Assembly: GCA_031422195.1 (NCBI GenBank)
Contig: JANOPZ010000026.1
Location: forward strand, 1 to 43,493
DNA length: 43,493 bases
Reading direction: 5' to 3'
From: JALOTE01 sp031422195
Lineage (GTDB): Bacteria > Pseudomonadota > Alphaproteobacteria > Rhizobiales > Rhizobiaceae
Shown here piece after piece: positions 33,669 to 41,577 of this stretch. Under the pieces are notes generated by a model. The model was not told the origin of the DNA. It made no database searches and was given only the letters and a program-made list of their open reading frames with translations. Each line of letters opens with the position of its first letter. The stretch's first letter is position 1. Position numbers and translations under genes: made by a program.

Positions 33669-33980
33669 TCAAAAATGGGCGGGCCTTACTACGCTGACAT
33701 CTTGCACGGTGACAATACCGATTTGGTGTCCGACCAATTCAAAAACCTGTTCGAGAACACGATTGCATAATTCCTCGTCGAGAATGCAAACCAAATGCAC
33801 CATTTGGCCGGTGTCGCCGAGCATACCCTCAATATCCCAGCTGCCTTGAGATCCGCGCCCTGATAGGGCTGGCAAAATGGTGTAGCCGCTGACTTTTTGC
33901 TGATCGAGAATTTTGCGCAGTCGTGTTAAAATCGGGCGCTCACAAATAACATTCAGTTGTTTTTTCGGAAACGTTTGCAT
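33669..33980 (-). CDS. SbtB-like PII-family regulator
   Basis: The 103-residue protein has a PII-like ferredoxin fold with KQLNVICERPILTRLRKILDQ, a T-loop-like stretch GRGSQGSWDIEGM, and the final strand IGIVTVQDVSVV. The ATG at 33980 lies 7 bases after the permease stop. Its position directly after an SbtA-type gene marks it as SbtB-like; SbtB proteins sense adenine nucleotides and gate SbtA. The C-terminal CGPEGC redox loop of many cyanobacterial SbtB proteins is absent: it ends VVRPAHF. Confidence 0.85.
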   Translation of the reverse strand: MQTFPKKQLNVICERPILTRLRKILDQQKVSGYTILPALSGRGSQGSWDIEGMLGDTGQMVHLVCILDEELCNRVLEQVFELVGHQIGIVTVQDVSVVRPAHF

Positions 33981-33987
33981 GGTCTTG

Positions 33988-34962
33988 TTACCCCGTAACC
34001 AGTTTGGCGATTTCACTATAAATGGGAATGCCAAGCGTGAGATTCATTGGAAACGTGACACCCAGCGACAAAGTGAGATAGATTGACGGTCTGGCTTCCG
34101 GTAAGGCCAACCGCATGGCCGCGGGCACAGCAATATAAGAGGCCGATGCCGCCAGTGTCATCAAAACCGCCAACCCGCCCGTTGAAAGACCGGCCATGAC
34201 ACCAAACGGAATGGCAAGCGCCGCTGAAATAAATGGCATCACCAGCGCAAACGCAATCAAGCCGCTGCTCATTCCTTGCCAGCCGTTTTTAACGCCGCGC
34301 CCGGCAACTGCGCCCATATCCAGTAAAAACAAACACAGGACACCCTTGAATGGCACGGTGATAAAGCCCTCAATATCGTTCATACCGCTATCGCCGGTAA
34401 TAGCCCCAATGACGAAAGCTCCCGTCAACACGACAATTGAGGAATTTAGGAATACCTCAGACATGAGTTCTTTTTTTGCAGTCTTTTTACCCGATGCCCG
34501 CCCAACAATATAAAGTGCCACTAAAATTGCGGGTGTTTCCATTATTGCTGCGACGGCTACCAAATAGCCCTCGTATTCAAGGCCGACCGCTTTCATAGCA
34601 GCAGTTGCAGCAACAAAAGTGACGATGAAAATCGAGCCATAATGGGCGGACACAGCTGCACGGTCTGCCACTGGAAGTTTAGCCATTACACCAAGCAGGC
34701 CGTAGGCAACGATAGGAATAAACGCTGATAGAATTGCCCCGCCAACAAGCGCTAAAACCAAATCAGTGCCAAGTCCGTGGGCAGCAGCTGCTGCGCCACC
34801 CTTGAAGCCGATTGCCAGCATCAAATAAATCGACAGCGTTTTAGCAACAGCTTCAGGCAAGGTGAGGTTTGAGCCCAGCATCGAGCCGCCAAACCCTAAA
34901 ATGAAAAACAAAACCGGAGGCGAAAGCAAATTTATGCTGGCAAGATTGAAAAAGTCTTCCAT
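33988..34962 (-). CDS. SbtA-type sodium-dependent bicarbonate permease
   Basis: The 324-residue membrane protein has about ten hydrophobic segments in two related halves. It begins with LASINLLSPPVLFFILGFGG and contains LSIYLMLAIGFKGG, KAVGLEYEGYLVAVAAIMETPAILVALYIVG and SASYIAVPAAMRLALPEA, all as in the SbtA family. It should co-transport Na+ and bicarbonate across the inner membrane. It is followed by an SbtB-like gene and a carbonic anhydrase, forming a bicarbonate-handling unit. The ribosome site is weak. It follows the DUF429 gene by 45 bases. Confidence 0.92.
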   Translation of the reverse strand: MEDFFNLASINLLSPPVLFFILGFGGSMLGSNLTLPEAVAKTLSIYLMLAIGFKGGAAAAAHGLGTDLVLALVGGAILSAFIPIVAYGLLGVMAKLPVADRAAVSAHYGSIFIVTFVAATAAMKAVGLEYEGYLVAVAAIMETPAILVALYIVGRASGKKTAKKELMSEVFLNSSIVVLTGAFVIGAITGDSGMNDIEGFITVPFKGVLCLFLLDMGAVAGRGVKNGWQGMSSGLIAFALVMPFISAALAIPFGVMAGLSTGGLAVLMTLAASASYIAVPAAMRLALPEARPSIYLTLSLGVTFPMNLTLGIPIYSEIAKLVTG

Positions 34963-35007
34963 TGGGCAGGCTGTCCCCGATTTACCGGCCTTATGCTATG
35001 AAAGCCT

Positions 35008-35703
35008 TCATGCCCAAATGGCAATAGGTACGCCGAGGCTATCCAAAGCTGGTTGTGCTGGGAACGATGTCGCTTGGCCGTTGGCGATGCGCTCAGCAAC
35101 AAGCAAGCAAATAGCAGAATCGATTAAATCATCCAGCTTTGCGCCACTTAAATGCGGCAACGGCCCAATAATGGGCAGCCCAAACGCTGTAAGAATTGCA
35201 AGACGCTTCATCTGGCCGTCTTTCTTTGTCTTTTTCTCCAACACAGGCATGCCGGTGATTATTGTAAGCGCCAATTCCGGATGAGTTTCAAAGGTGTTTT
35301 CCATCAGGCTGGCGTTGGTACGCACGACCCGATCAACCTCCCTTACTTTTGGTAAAATGTTAAATCCTTGCTTTGAAATGCCGCGCGGCGGGGTAGAATC
35401 CAGTCGCGCAAGGCGGCATGTTTCAAAATAGTCGACATCGGCTTCAATAGCAGCCCTTGAAATCATTGAGAAAACCGAACTCGATTTTCTTTTTAGGATT
35501 TTTCGCGCCAAAGCTTCCGGTCCGCGCCCGCCTGCGCCGATTTTATCAGGAAGACCGATTGGCATATCAACCGCAATGATTGCGCTTGGGAAGTGATAAA
35601 CGATTTTCTCAAAAGTTGTATAGACTTCAAACTTCAATACGCGTTCTTCGCGCCAACATGCAACCCAGCCGCCCTTGCATCCATCCACTCCGACAACGAT
35701 CAA
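35008..35703 (-). CDS. DUF429 domain protein (RNase H-like fold)
   Basis: The 231-residue protein begins IVVGVDGCKGGWVACW, with the acidic residue of the first strand and then AIIAVDMPIGLPD, both conserved in DUF429. FETHPELALTIITG and DDLIDSAICLLVAER complete the family pattern; the acidic residues resemble an RNase H-type nuclease site. The start is a TTG that overlaps the pdxY stop (TTGA), with GGGAG 7 bases upstream, so it is coupled to pdxY. The biological role of DUF429 is unknown. Confidence 0.87.
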   Translation of the reverse strand: MIVVGVDGCKGGWVACWREERVLKFEVYTTFEKIVYHFPSAIIAVDMPIGLPDKIGAGGRGPEALARKILKRKSSSVFSMISRAAIEADVDYFETCRLARLDSTPPRGISKQGFNILPKVREVDRVVRTNASLMENTFETHPELALTIITGMPVLEKKTKKDGQMKRLAILTAFGLPIIGPLPHLSGAKLDDLIDSAICLLVAERIANGQATSFPAQPALDSLGVPIAIWA

Positions 35704-36566
35704 ATTGGGCTCCCTATTTGTATGTGTTCCGCACTTTTGCCCAAAATTTTGTGCAAATGCTCCGGCCTCAGGCTGCGATGCCCAGCTGCATCTGCAATTG
35801 CGGCAAACACCGAACTAGACGCATTTGATAGTGCCAATTGTCCGGACCGGTTGTTTAATAAATGGCCCAAAAACAATGCTGCCAACAAATCCCCCGTACC
35901 GTTTGGCGGTGTTGAATGTTCATCATGGCTGATCAAGCTGGCATCGTCTGCCGATACGATCAAATTACCGATTTTGCCTGCGCCAGCTTCAACAGACGTT
36001 ACAATGACATAGCGCTTGTTGGCGGCTTTTGCCGCCTCAATGATGTTGGGCAAATCCACTGTTGCTTGACGCGTCATCCAACCAAACTCAAATAAATTGG
36101 GCGTCACAATGTCTGCTAACGGCCACAAATGATCGCGAATTGCATGTGCGATTGGCTCAAACACATAAAGCCCGCCACCCCCAGTTTTGTTTGTGTCGCC
36201 GATGACCGGGTCACACAAATAAAGTGCTGTTGGATTTGCGGTTTTCAATTCAGCAACAAATTTTGCAATAGCTGCCGCCTGCGCCGCTGAACCGAGATAG
36301 CCGGTAACAACCCCGTCGATTTGCTTCAGCCAAGGCGCAGCACAAAAATTATCTAATAGGGCTGCAAAAGAAGTATCATCGGGCACAATACGTGTCCCCT
36401 TGCCATAGGCCGCATTCATACCCGGATGCCAAGGCAATTGTACGGTTGAAAGCGCCGAAACAGAAATGCCAAGCGCTTCAAGTGCTGGCACCATGATGCT
36501 GTTTCCCACGGCACCATAAGCCACGTGGCTCGATATCGTGATTACTGACGCCACATCAGCCCGCAT
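35700..36566 (-). CDS. pdxY: Pyridoxal kinase PdxY
   Basis: The 288-residue ribokinase-fold enzyme opens with VITISSHVAYGAVGNSIMVPALEALG and has LCDPVIGDTNKTGGGGLYV, DIVTPNLFEFGWM, and the anion-hole/catalytic GTGDLLAALFLGHLL (catalytic Asp). It phosphorylates pyridoxal in the vitamin B6 salvage pathway. Its start overlaps the end of the preceding small membrane protein gene by 11 bases and its stop overlaps the DUF429 start. Confidence 0.93.
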   Translation of the reverse strand: MRADVASVITISSHVAYGAVGNSIMVPALEALGISVSALSTVQLPWHPGMNAAYGKGTRIVPDDTSFAALLDNFCAAPWLKQIDGVVTGYLGSAAQAAAIAKFVAELKTANPTALYLCDPVIGDTNKTGGGGLYVFEPIAHAIRDHLWPLADIVTPNLFEFGWMTRQATVDLPNIIEAAKAANKRYVIVTSVEAGAGKIGNLIVSADDASLISHDEHSTPPNGTGDLLAALFLGHLLNNRSGQLALSNASSSVFAAIADAAGHRSLRPEHLHKILGKSAEHIQIGSPI

Positions 36567-36864
36567 TGCGTTTGATGAAAATGGCCAGCCAGATAATCAA
36601 CCCGAGACAAAAGATGAGACTTAAAACGCGGCCAATACGGCGGCCCAGCACCTCCACCTTGTCGGCTTGATCGGCCTCTCGCGCAGCAAAGTGATTTCCA
36701 ATGCGGTTTGCCAATTGATTTCCAACGCCAGACATTCTTACGCCAGACACGCCAACGCCAGACACGCCAACGCCAGACACTTGCATTTCATCATTGACGG
36801 AAGCCAAGATCCGCCGCGATTCTGCCTCCCGGTCATCCTTGTATCGTTTTGGTGCATCATTCAT
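36556..36864 (-). CDS. Small single-pass membrane protein with VSGVG repeats
   Basis: The 102-residue protein has a charged N-terminus (MNDAPKRYKDDREAESRR), a repeat region VSGVGVSGVGVSGVRMSGVG, an amphipathic middle, and one C-terminal transmembrane helix (VLSLIFCLGLIIWLAIFI) followed by KRNAG. The ATG at 36864 is chosen over an in-frame TTG six codons upstream. The repeats derive from a 15-bp DNA tandem repeat. I do not recognise the family. It overlaps pdxY by 11 bases and is the first gene of that transcript. Topology would put the N-terminus in the cytoplasm. Confidence 0.7.
   Translation of the reverse strand: MNDAPKRYKDDREAESRRILASVNDEMQVSGVGVSGVGVSGVRMSGVGNQLANRIGNHFAAREADQADKVEVLGRRIGRVLSLIFCLGLIIWLAIFIKRNAG
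36726..36780. repeat. 15-bp in-frame tandem repeat (3.7 copies)
   Basis: The unit CGCCAGACACGCCAA occurs at 36741-36755 and 36756-36770, with a degenerate copy at 36726-36740 and a partial one at 36771-36780. Being a multiple of three, copy-number changes would add or remove the five residues VSGVG without breaking the frame. Confidence 0.9.
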
Positions 36865-36982
36865 CGTTGTAGCTTGCCCCAAATTTGGTCATGGTTGCAA
36901 GTCGGCAACGCATGAAAAAGATTTGGTTAAGTTTGCAGCAAATGCTTGCAGCAAAATACTCTGTCGTTATGGTTACCAAATC

Positions 36983-37492
36983 ATGAAGACGCTCGACATC
37001 GCAATTCGCCAAGCTGACCGTAAAGACTCTGATGCTATCGCGTTGGTGCATAGCAATGCTTGGCGCGGCGCTTATTGCGGTATCATTCCGCATAAAGCGC
37101 TAAACACGATGATTATGCGGCGCGGTACCGATTGGTGGCAACGCGTCATCAACCGGTCCGGCGCAGTGTTTGTCGCTGATGTCGGCGGCGTCATTGCGGG
37201 TTATGTCACATTTGGCAAAAACCGTGCGCGCCAACTGACACAACAAGGTGAAATTTACGAGCTTTACCTGTTACCGGAATACCAGGGCGTTGGGCTTGGC
37301 ACCCGGCTGTTTGATTCTGCACGCAAAGCGCTCAATGCCCATGATCTTAAAGGTCTTGTTGTCTGGGCTTTAGAAGACAATACCGTTGCCAATTCGTTTT
37401 ATCATGGCCTTGGTGGGCGTGATGTTGCCGAGGGCACAGAGACATTCGATGATAAAACGCTTAAAAAAGTCGCGTATGTCTGGAACCGCTAA
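36983..37492 (+). CDS. GNAT-family N-acetyltransferase
   Basis: The 169-residue protein has the acetyl-CoA-binding motif LLPEYQGVGLGTRLFDSA, preceded by the beta4 strand GEIYELYL and followed by VVWALEDNTVANSFYHGLGG. The N-terminal IAIRQADRKDSDAIALVHSNAW is typical of GNAT domains. The ATG at 36983 fits the domain boundary; the longer frame upstream has no conserved sequence and overlaps the divergent gene. The acceptor substrate is unknown. Its last codons (VWNR-stop) form the first copy of a 28-bp tandem repeat that continues past the stop. Confidence 0.9.
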   Translation: MKTLDIAIRQADRKDSDAIALVHSNAWRGAYCGIIPHKALNTMIMRRGTDWWQRVINRSGAVFVADVGGVIAGYVTFGKNRARQLTQQGEIYELYLLPEYQGVGLGTRLFDSARKALNAHDLKGLVVWALEDNTVANSFYHGLGGRDVAEGTETFDDKTLKKVAYVWNR

Positions 37493-37578
37493 CGCGGATT
37501 GGGGTGTCTGGAACCGCTAACGCGGATTAGGGTGTCTGGAACCGCTGATGCGGATTGGGGTATGTCGAACCGCTGATC
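37478..37578. repeat. 28-bp tandem repeat at the 3' end of the GNAT gene
   Basis: Three near-identical 28-base copies, at 37478-37505, 37506-37533 and 37534-37561, begin GTCTGGAACCGCTRA. A fourth, degenerate copy ends near 37578. The first copy contains the last codons and stop of the acetyltransferase gene. Each copy has a small CCGC-TAAC-GCGG inverted repeat. The remaining spacer to ppa carries a palindrome at 37622-37637. Confidence 0.9.
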
Positions 37579-37621
37579 TCCTGCTAGCAAAGGATTCACC
37601 ATTAAACTGCAACAATTGACA

Positions 37622-37637
37622 GTTACCACTTGGTAAC
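37622..37637. promoter_or_regulatory. Palindrome GTTACC-N4-GGTAAC upstream of ppa
   Basis: A perfect inverted repeat with 6-bp arms (GTTACCACTTGGTAAC) begins one base after a TTGACA hexamer at 37616-37621. No good -10 is found at the right spacing, so the promoter is uncertain. The palindrome could be a regulator site. Confidence 0.4.
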
Positions 37638-37763
37638 CTTGCCATTTCATCAGCTATAAACCCAGAGCCGTTAACTCAGGTGCACTCAACCCGAACATGA
37701 GGTTCGCCGATGAACGCCCCTTTTTTCCCGCCCAACAATGCTTACAGAGAACCGGAGCCACTG

Positions 37764-38303
37764 ATGCGCCTAGATGCTATTTCCATCGGCAAAAACGCCC
37801 CTGATGATGTGAACGTCATTATTGAAGTTCCTGTTGGCGGCCAGCCCATTAAGTATGAGATGGATAAAAAGGCTGGCGTGCTGGTGGTTGACCGTTTTTT
37901 GTACACACCAATGACCTATCCCGGCAATTACGGTTTTGTGCCGCATACATTGTCTGATGATGGTGATCCGATTGATGTTTTGGTCTGCAACACGCGTCCG
38001 CTGATTCCAGGCTGTGTCATCAATGTGCGCCCGATTGGCGTGATGATGATGGAAGATAATTCCGGTATGGATGAGAAAATCATCGCTGTGCCATCAAACC
38101 ATCTGACCCGCCGCTATGAAAAAGTGCTGACCTATACAGACTTGCCGGAAATCACGCTTCAGCAAATCGTCCATTTCTTTGAGCACTACAAAGATTTGGA
38201 ACCGGGTAAATGGGTCAAAGTTGGCGGCGTCGAAGGTCCGGAAAAAGCCAAGCAGCTCATTTTGGAAGCTATCGCCCGTGAGAAAGAAAACCGCGGATAT
38301 TGA
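37764..38303 (+). CDS. ppa: Inorganic pyrophosphatase (family I)
   Basis: The 179-residue enzyme hydrolyses pyrophosphate to phosphate. The signature DGDPIDVLV holds the metal-binding aspartates, and YPGNYGFVPHTL and EGPEKAKQLI are typical of family I. The ATG at 37764 begins MRLDAISIGKNAPDDVNV, the usual start, and has GGAG 7 bases upstream. An in-frame ATG at 37710 would add 18 residues without family similarity. Confidence 0.94.
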   Translation: MRLDAISIGKNAPDDVNVIIEVPVGGQPIKYEMDKKAGVLVVDRFLYTPMTYPGNYGFVPHTLSDDGDPIDVLVCNTRPLIPGCVINVRPIGVMMMEDNSGMDEKIIAVPSNHLTRRYEKVLTYTDLPEITLQQIVHFFEHYKDLEPGKWVKVGGVEGPEKAKQLILEAIAREKENRGY

Positions 38304-38326
38304 ACGCTTTTAGCGGTTGAAATTTC

Positions 38327-38354
38327 AAAAGCGGGGCGAAAGCCTCGCTTTTAA
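38327..38354. terminator. Bidirectional terminator between ppa and yggT
   Basis: An 11-bp stem (AAAAGCGGGGC / GCCTCGCTTTT, one G-T wobble) is closed by a GAAA tetraloop. T-runs are present at the 3' end on both strands. It serves the two convergent genes. Confidence 0.88.
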
Positions 38355-38355
38355 C

Positions 38356-38649
38356 TTATCCAAGCAGCGCTGGCGCAATAGACGACCAGATAAAGTTGCG
38401 CAGAAAAAAGATGATCAAAAGCAGCACAACCGGTGATACATCGATCCCGCCAAGATTGGGGATAAAGCGCCGCAAAGGCCGAAGCGCAGGCTCAGTGACG
38501 CGGTGCAAAAAATCACCAACGGATGCCACAAACGCGTTGCGTGAATTAATGACGTTAAACGCATACAGCCATGAAAACACAGCGGAACCGATTAAAATCC
38601 ACGTATAAATTCCCAGCGCTAAATCTACGGTTTGTAACAGAGCCAGCAT
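38356..38649 (-). CDS. YggT family membrane protein
   Basis: The 97-residue protein has two hydrophobic segments around the conserved VTEPALRPLRRFIPNLGGIDVSPVVLLLIIFFL, the hallmark of YggT. The ATG at 38649 is chosen because GGAG lies 6 bases upstream and it begins MLALLQTVDLALGIYTWILI; the frame extends 22 codons further without conserved sequence. YggT proteins are linked to membrane organisation and cation tolerance, without a firm biochemical role. Confidence 0.9.
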   Translation of the reverse strand: MLALLQTVDLALGIYTWILIGSAVFSWLYAFNVINSRNAFVASVGDFLHRVTEPALRPLRRFIPNLGGIDVSPVVLLLIIFFLRNFIWSSIAPALLG

Positions 38650-38779
38650 CATCATCTCCAAAGCGGTTGCAGATGATCTAGCCATGCTTGGTGATTGAAA
38701 CAAGGTGTCTTGCACCCTTCAGGCAGGCAGCTTATGCATTTGCCTTACAAGATTTTGCATTTGATTGAAGCTTTGCTGA

Positions 38780-40039
38780 ATGACCAACATAACTGAGCCG
38801 GAAAATGCGCGCGCAATAGACCCGCGTTTTGAGGCATTTTATTACCCCGCTTATCGCAATTTTTGGGTGGCGCGTTTTTTATCGGCGTTTTCGATTAATA
38901 TGATTGCTGTAGCTGTTGGCTGGCAAATCTATGATTTAACGCGTGACCCCTTGGATTTGGGCCTTATTGGCCTGTCGCAATTTGCTCCCGCAGTGCTTTT
39001 GGTATTGATTACGGGCGCTGCAGCAGACCGTTATGGCCGCCGCAACATTATGCTACTCTCTGAAATGGCGTTTTTTGCCGTGGCGCTTGGCCTGTTTTTG
39101 CTGACATGGCATGGGCTTACTTCGCCAATTCCCGTGTTTGCCTTGCTAGTGTTAATGGGAACGGCGCGCGCGTTTTATGGCCCTGCCACATCGTCCCTTG
39201 TGGTTAATTTGGTGCCTGAAAAAGTATTTCCGAATGCCGTGTCGTGGAGTTCGTCGTCATGGCAAGTGGCTTCTATTGTCGGGCCGGTGGCAGGCGGGCT
39301 GCTTTATGGTGCTGGCGCTTTGACGCCTTATGCAGTGGCGTTGGTGTTTTTGGCGGTGGCCATCGGGTTTCTGATCCGAATTCCAAGAGATAAATCGGTC
39401 ACTTCAACTGGCGAAGACAAAAAATCGCAGATTTTTGCCGGATTCAAATTCATCTTTGCCCAGCCCGTGGTCTTGGGCGCGATCTCTCTTGATTTATTTG
39501 CGGTGCTGCTTGGCGGCGCCGTGGCTTTGCTGCCGGTGTTTGCCCGTGATGTGCTGGAACTGGGGCCATGGGGGCTAGGGCTGCTGCGCGCTGCACCCGG
39601 CATTGGCGCAGTGATTATGGCCGGTTATTTGGCTTCCGTGCCCATCAAAGACCATGCCGGCCTGTTCATGTTTGTTGGCGTGGCTTTGTTTGGCCTGTTC
39701 ACGCTCACTTTCGGGCTTTCCACCGTCGCTTGGTTGTCGATTGTCTCAATGATGCTGCTCGGCGCAGCCGAAATGATAAGCGTTCAAGTGCGCGAAACCC
39801 AGATCCAGCTGTGGACGCCAAACGAAGTGCGTGGCCGCGTCAATGCGGTGAACGGATTGTTTGTCGGCGCTTCTAATGAGCTCGGCGAAATGCGCGCCGG
39901 CGCCATGGCCGCCGTCATTGGCGCAGTGCCCGCAGTAGTATTCGGCGGCATCGGCACGATCTTTGTGGCAGGCCTTTGGGCCTATGCGTTTCCGGCGCTA
40001 CGGAAGATCAGGTTTTTAGACCGGCGCGGCGAAGTTTGA
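38780..40039 (+). CDS. MFS transporter (EntS/MFS_3-like)
   Basis: The 419-residue protein has about 12 transmembrane segments. The family loop GAAADRYGRRNIML follows helix 2, and RETQIQLWTPNEVRGRVNAVNGLF resembles the MFS_3 group that includes the enterobactin exporter EntS. It is probably an exporter of a small molecule, but no substrate is indicated by its neighbours. The next 226 bases hold no gene. Confidence 0.9.
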   Translation: MTNITEPENARAIDPRFEAFYYPAYRNFWVARFLSAFSINMIAVAVGWQIYDLTRDPLDLGLIGLSQFAPAVLLVLITGAAADRYGRRNIMLLSEMAFFAVALGLFLLTWHGLTSPIPVFALLVLMGTARAFYGPATSSLVVNLVPEKVFPNAVSWSSSSWQVASIVGPVAGGLLYGAGALTPYAVALVFLAVAIGFLIRIPRDKSVTSTGEDKKSQIFAGFKFIFAQPVVLGAISLDLFAVLLGGAVALLPVFARDVLELGPWGLGLLRAAPGIGAVIMAGYLASVPIKDHAGLFMFVGVALFGLFTLTFGLSTVAWLSIVSMMLLGAAEMISVQVRETQIQLWTPNEVRGRVNAVNGLFVGASNELGEMRAGAMAAVIGAVPAVVFGGIGTIFVAGLWAYAFPALRKIRFLDRRGEV

Positions 40040-40265
40040 GATAGCCTATATCCATAGCGACAAGAATTTTTTGACCAAGCTCAACATTTCGAAGTTTTGC
40101 TGCCTGCCATTATCTCAACAATTAAACAATTCTGATATCGGTAACTGCGTACCGTTTGCCGCAATCCAGCATATTTGCCTGAGTGTTCAACGGTTCTCGG
40201 TTCTCTGCTTCAGGTTCAAGATGAAGGTCGAGATTTGCAGCGCAGATGAAGATGAGGGCGGTCGG

Positions 40266-41015
40266 CTATCGTTTTAGAAAAGATAGTTCTGTTTGTGTCT
40301 TTATGCCAAACACCACACCGAGAAACTCTTCCATCCAGTTCCGCAAACCATGGTCATGCAACAAACGCCCTTGCAAATGGTCGTGGCCTTTTTGGGCATT
40401 GGGCAAATCAAACCGATGTGCGCCTTTCACGGCCCAGCGGCGCATCATCACTTCGGTAAGTTCGCCATGAAACTGCACGCCCCAGGCATTATTACCAACG
40501 CGGTAGGCTTGATTGGGGTAAAGATCGGCGGTGGCGAGACGTTCAAAACCGGCGGGCAAATCAAAACCTTCGCTGTGAAAATGATAGACCATTTCCGGCC
40601 AATTGATCAGGTTTTGCCCGGCTGCGGTGGCGCGCAGCGGATACCAGCCGATTTCAACGCCGCCGCAGGGCGCACCCGCAACCCGCCCTCCGCATTGCTT
40701 GACCAGCATTTGCGCACCAAGACAAATGCCTAGAAGAGGTTTATCATCTTTGAGCGCCTGCCCGCAAAAATCGATTTCCTGTTTGATGTAACCCTCATCA
40801 TCATTGGCACTCATAGGCCCGCCAAAGATAATGGCTCCATGATGATTGGCCAGTGTGGCGGGTAGAGGGTCGCCCAAAACCGGTCGGCGAATATCAAGTG
40901 CAAAGCCGCGTTGTTGTAATATCTGCCCGACACGGCCGGTGCTGGATGTTTCCTGATGCAGGATGATCAAAATCGGCAATGGTTGTGGTTGAAAATGGCG
41001 CGGCGCAAAGTTCAT
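40266..41015 (-). CDS. Class I glutamine amidotransferase-like protein
   Basis: The 249-residue protein has a class I amidotransferase fold: GGPMSANDDEGYI, the nucleophile cysteine in LLGICLGAQMLVKQCGG, and the His-Glu pair in WGVQFHGELTEVM. It is free-standing, not fused to a synthetase, and resembles GMP-synthase-like amidotransferases that hydrolyse gamma-glutamyl bonds. The partner or substrate is unknown. It abuts the TerB-like gene with no gap, so the two are probably cotranscribed. Confidence 0.9.
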   Translation of the reverse strand: MNFAPRHFQPQPLPILIILHQETSSTGRVGQILQQRGFALDIRRPVLGDPLPATLANHHGAIIFGGPMSANDDEGYIKQEIDFCGQALKDDKPLLGICLGAQMLVKQCGGRVAGAPCGGVEIGWYPLRATAAGQNLINWPEMVYHFHSEGFDLPAGFERLATADLYPNQAYRVGNNAWGVQFHGELTEVMMRRWAVKGAHRFDLPNAQKGHDHLQGRLLHDHGLRNWMEEFLGVVFGIKTQTELSFLKR

Positions 41016-41501
41016 TTATGCGCCTTCGCCTTTTTTGCCACTCTTAACCCCGAACTTGACACTTTGGCGTATAGCAATGCGATCTACTTGCTCAACGCCA
41101 ATCAATTCAGCAATACGCCACAAAATATGCCCTTCAAGTTCGCCGACATTACGGTCGGCTAACACCAGTTCCCACATTGTCGCAATAAAGGTCTGGCGCT
41201 GCGCGCGGTCAAGTGAGCGGCTCAAAATTTTGGTAAAGCGGTAAAAATCAACAGCTTCGCGGTCTGCGATTTCGCCTTGCGCAATGAGGGCCTCAGTTTC
41301 CGGCATGCTCAAACTGTAAGCCTCGCTGATAATCTCACGCAGACGGCCAATCTCATTGGCAGTGCGGATACCGTCGGCATCCACCAAATGCACCATAAGA
41401 GCCACCGCTGCGAGGCGTGGATCATCCGGATCAAGACCGGGTTTAGTGGAGCTAAGGCCCGCCAATTCACTTAAAAATTTTGTTATTTTATCAAACATCA
41501 T
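41016..41501 (-). CDS. TerB-like (tellurite resistance/co-chaperone-like) domain protein
   Basis: The 161-residue helical protein has the TerB-type pattern AAVALMVHLVDADGIRTANEIGRLREII, followed by helices ending TFIATMWELVLADRNVGELEGHILWRIAELIGV. The acidic residues (DADG, DRNVGELE) may bind metal, as in TerB. Such stand-alone alphaproteobacterial proteins are common near hemY and need not relate to tellurite. Two in-frame ATG codons are adjacent at 41501 and 41498, and either may start the gene. Confidence 0.88.
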   Translation of the reverse strand: MMFDKITKFLSELAGLSSTKPGLDPDDPRLAAVALMVHLVDADGIRTANEIGRLREIISEAYSLSMPETEALIAQGEIADREAVDFYRFTKILSRSLDRAQRQTFIATMWELVLADRNVGELEGHILWRIAELIGVEQVDRIAIRQSVKFGVKSGKKGEGA

Positions 41502-41577
41502 CTTTGTCTTTGCAGCCGATTCGCAGCACGATTATGCTGTGATAAGGCAAATGTGCCAGTAGGGAGTGCAGAAAACC

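Noticed and set aside
37710..37763. Longer ppa start at ATG 37710
   Set aside because: The extra 18 residues do not resemble the family N-terminus, whereas the ATG at 37764 has GGAG at good spacing and begins the standard sequence.
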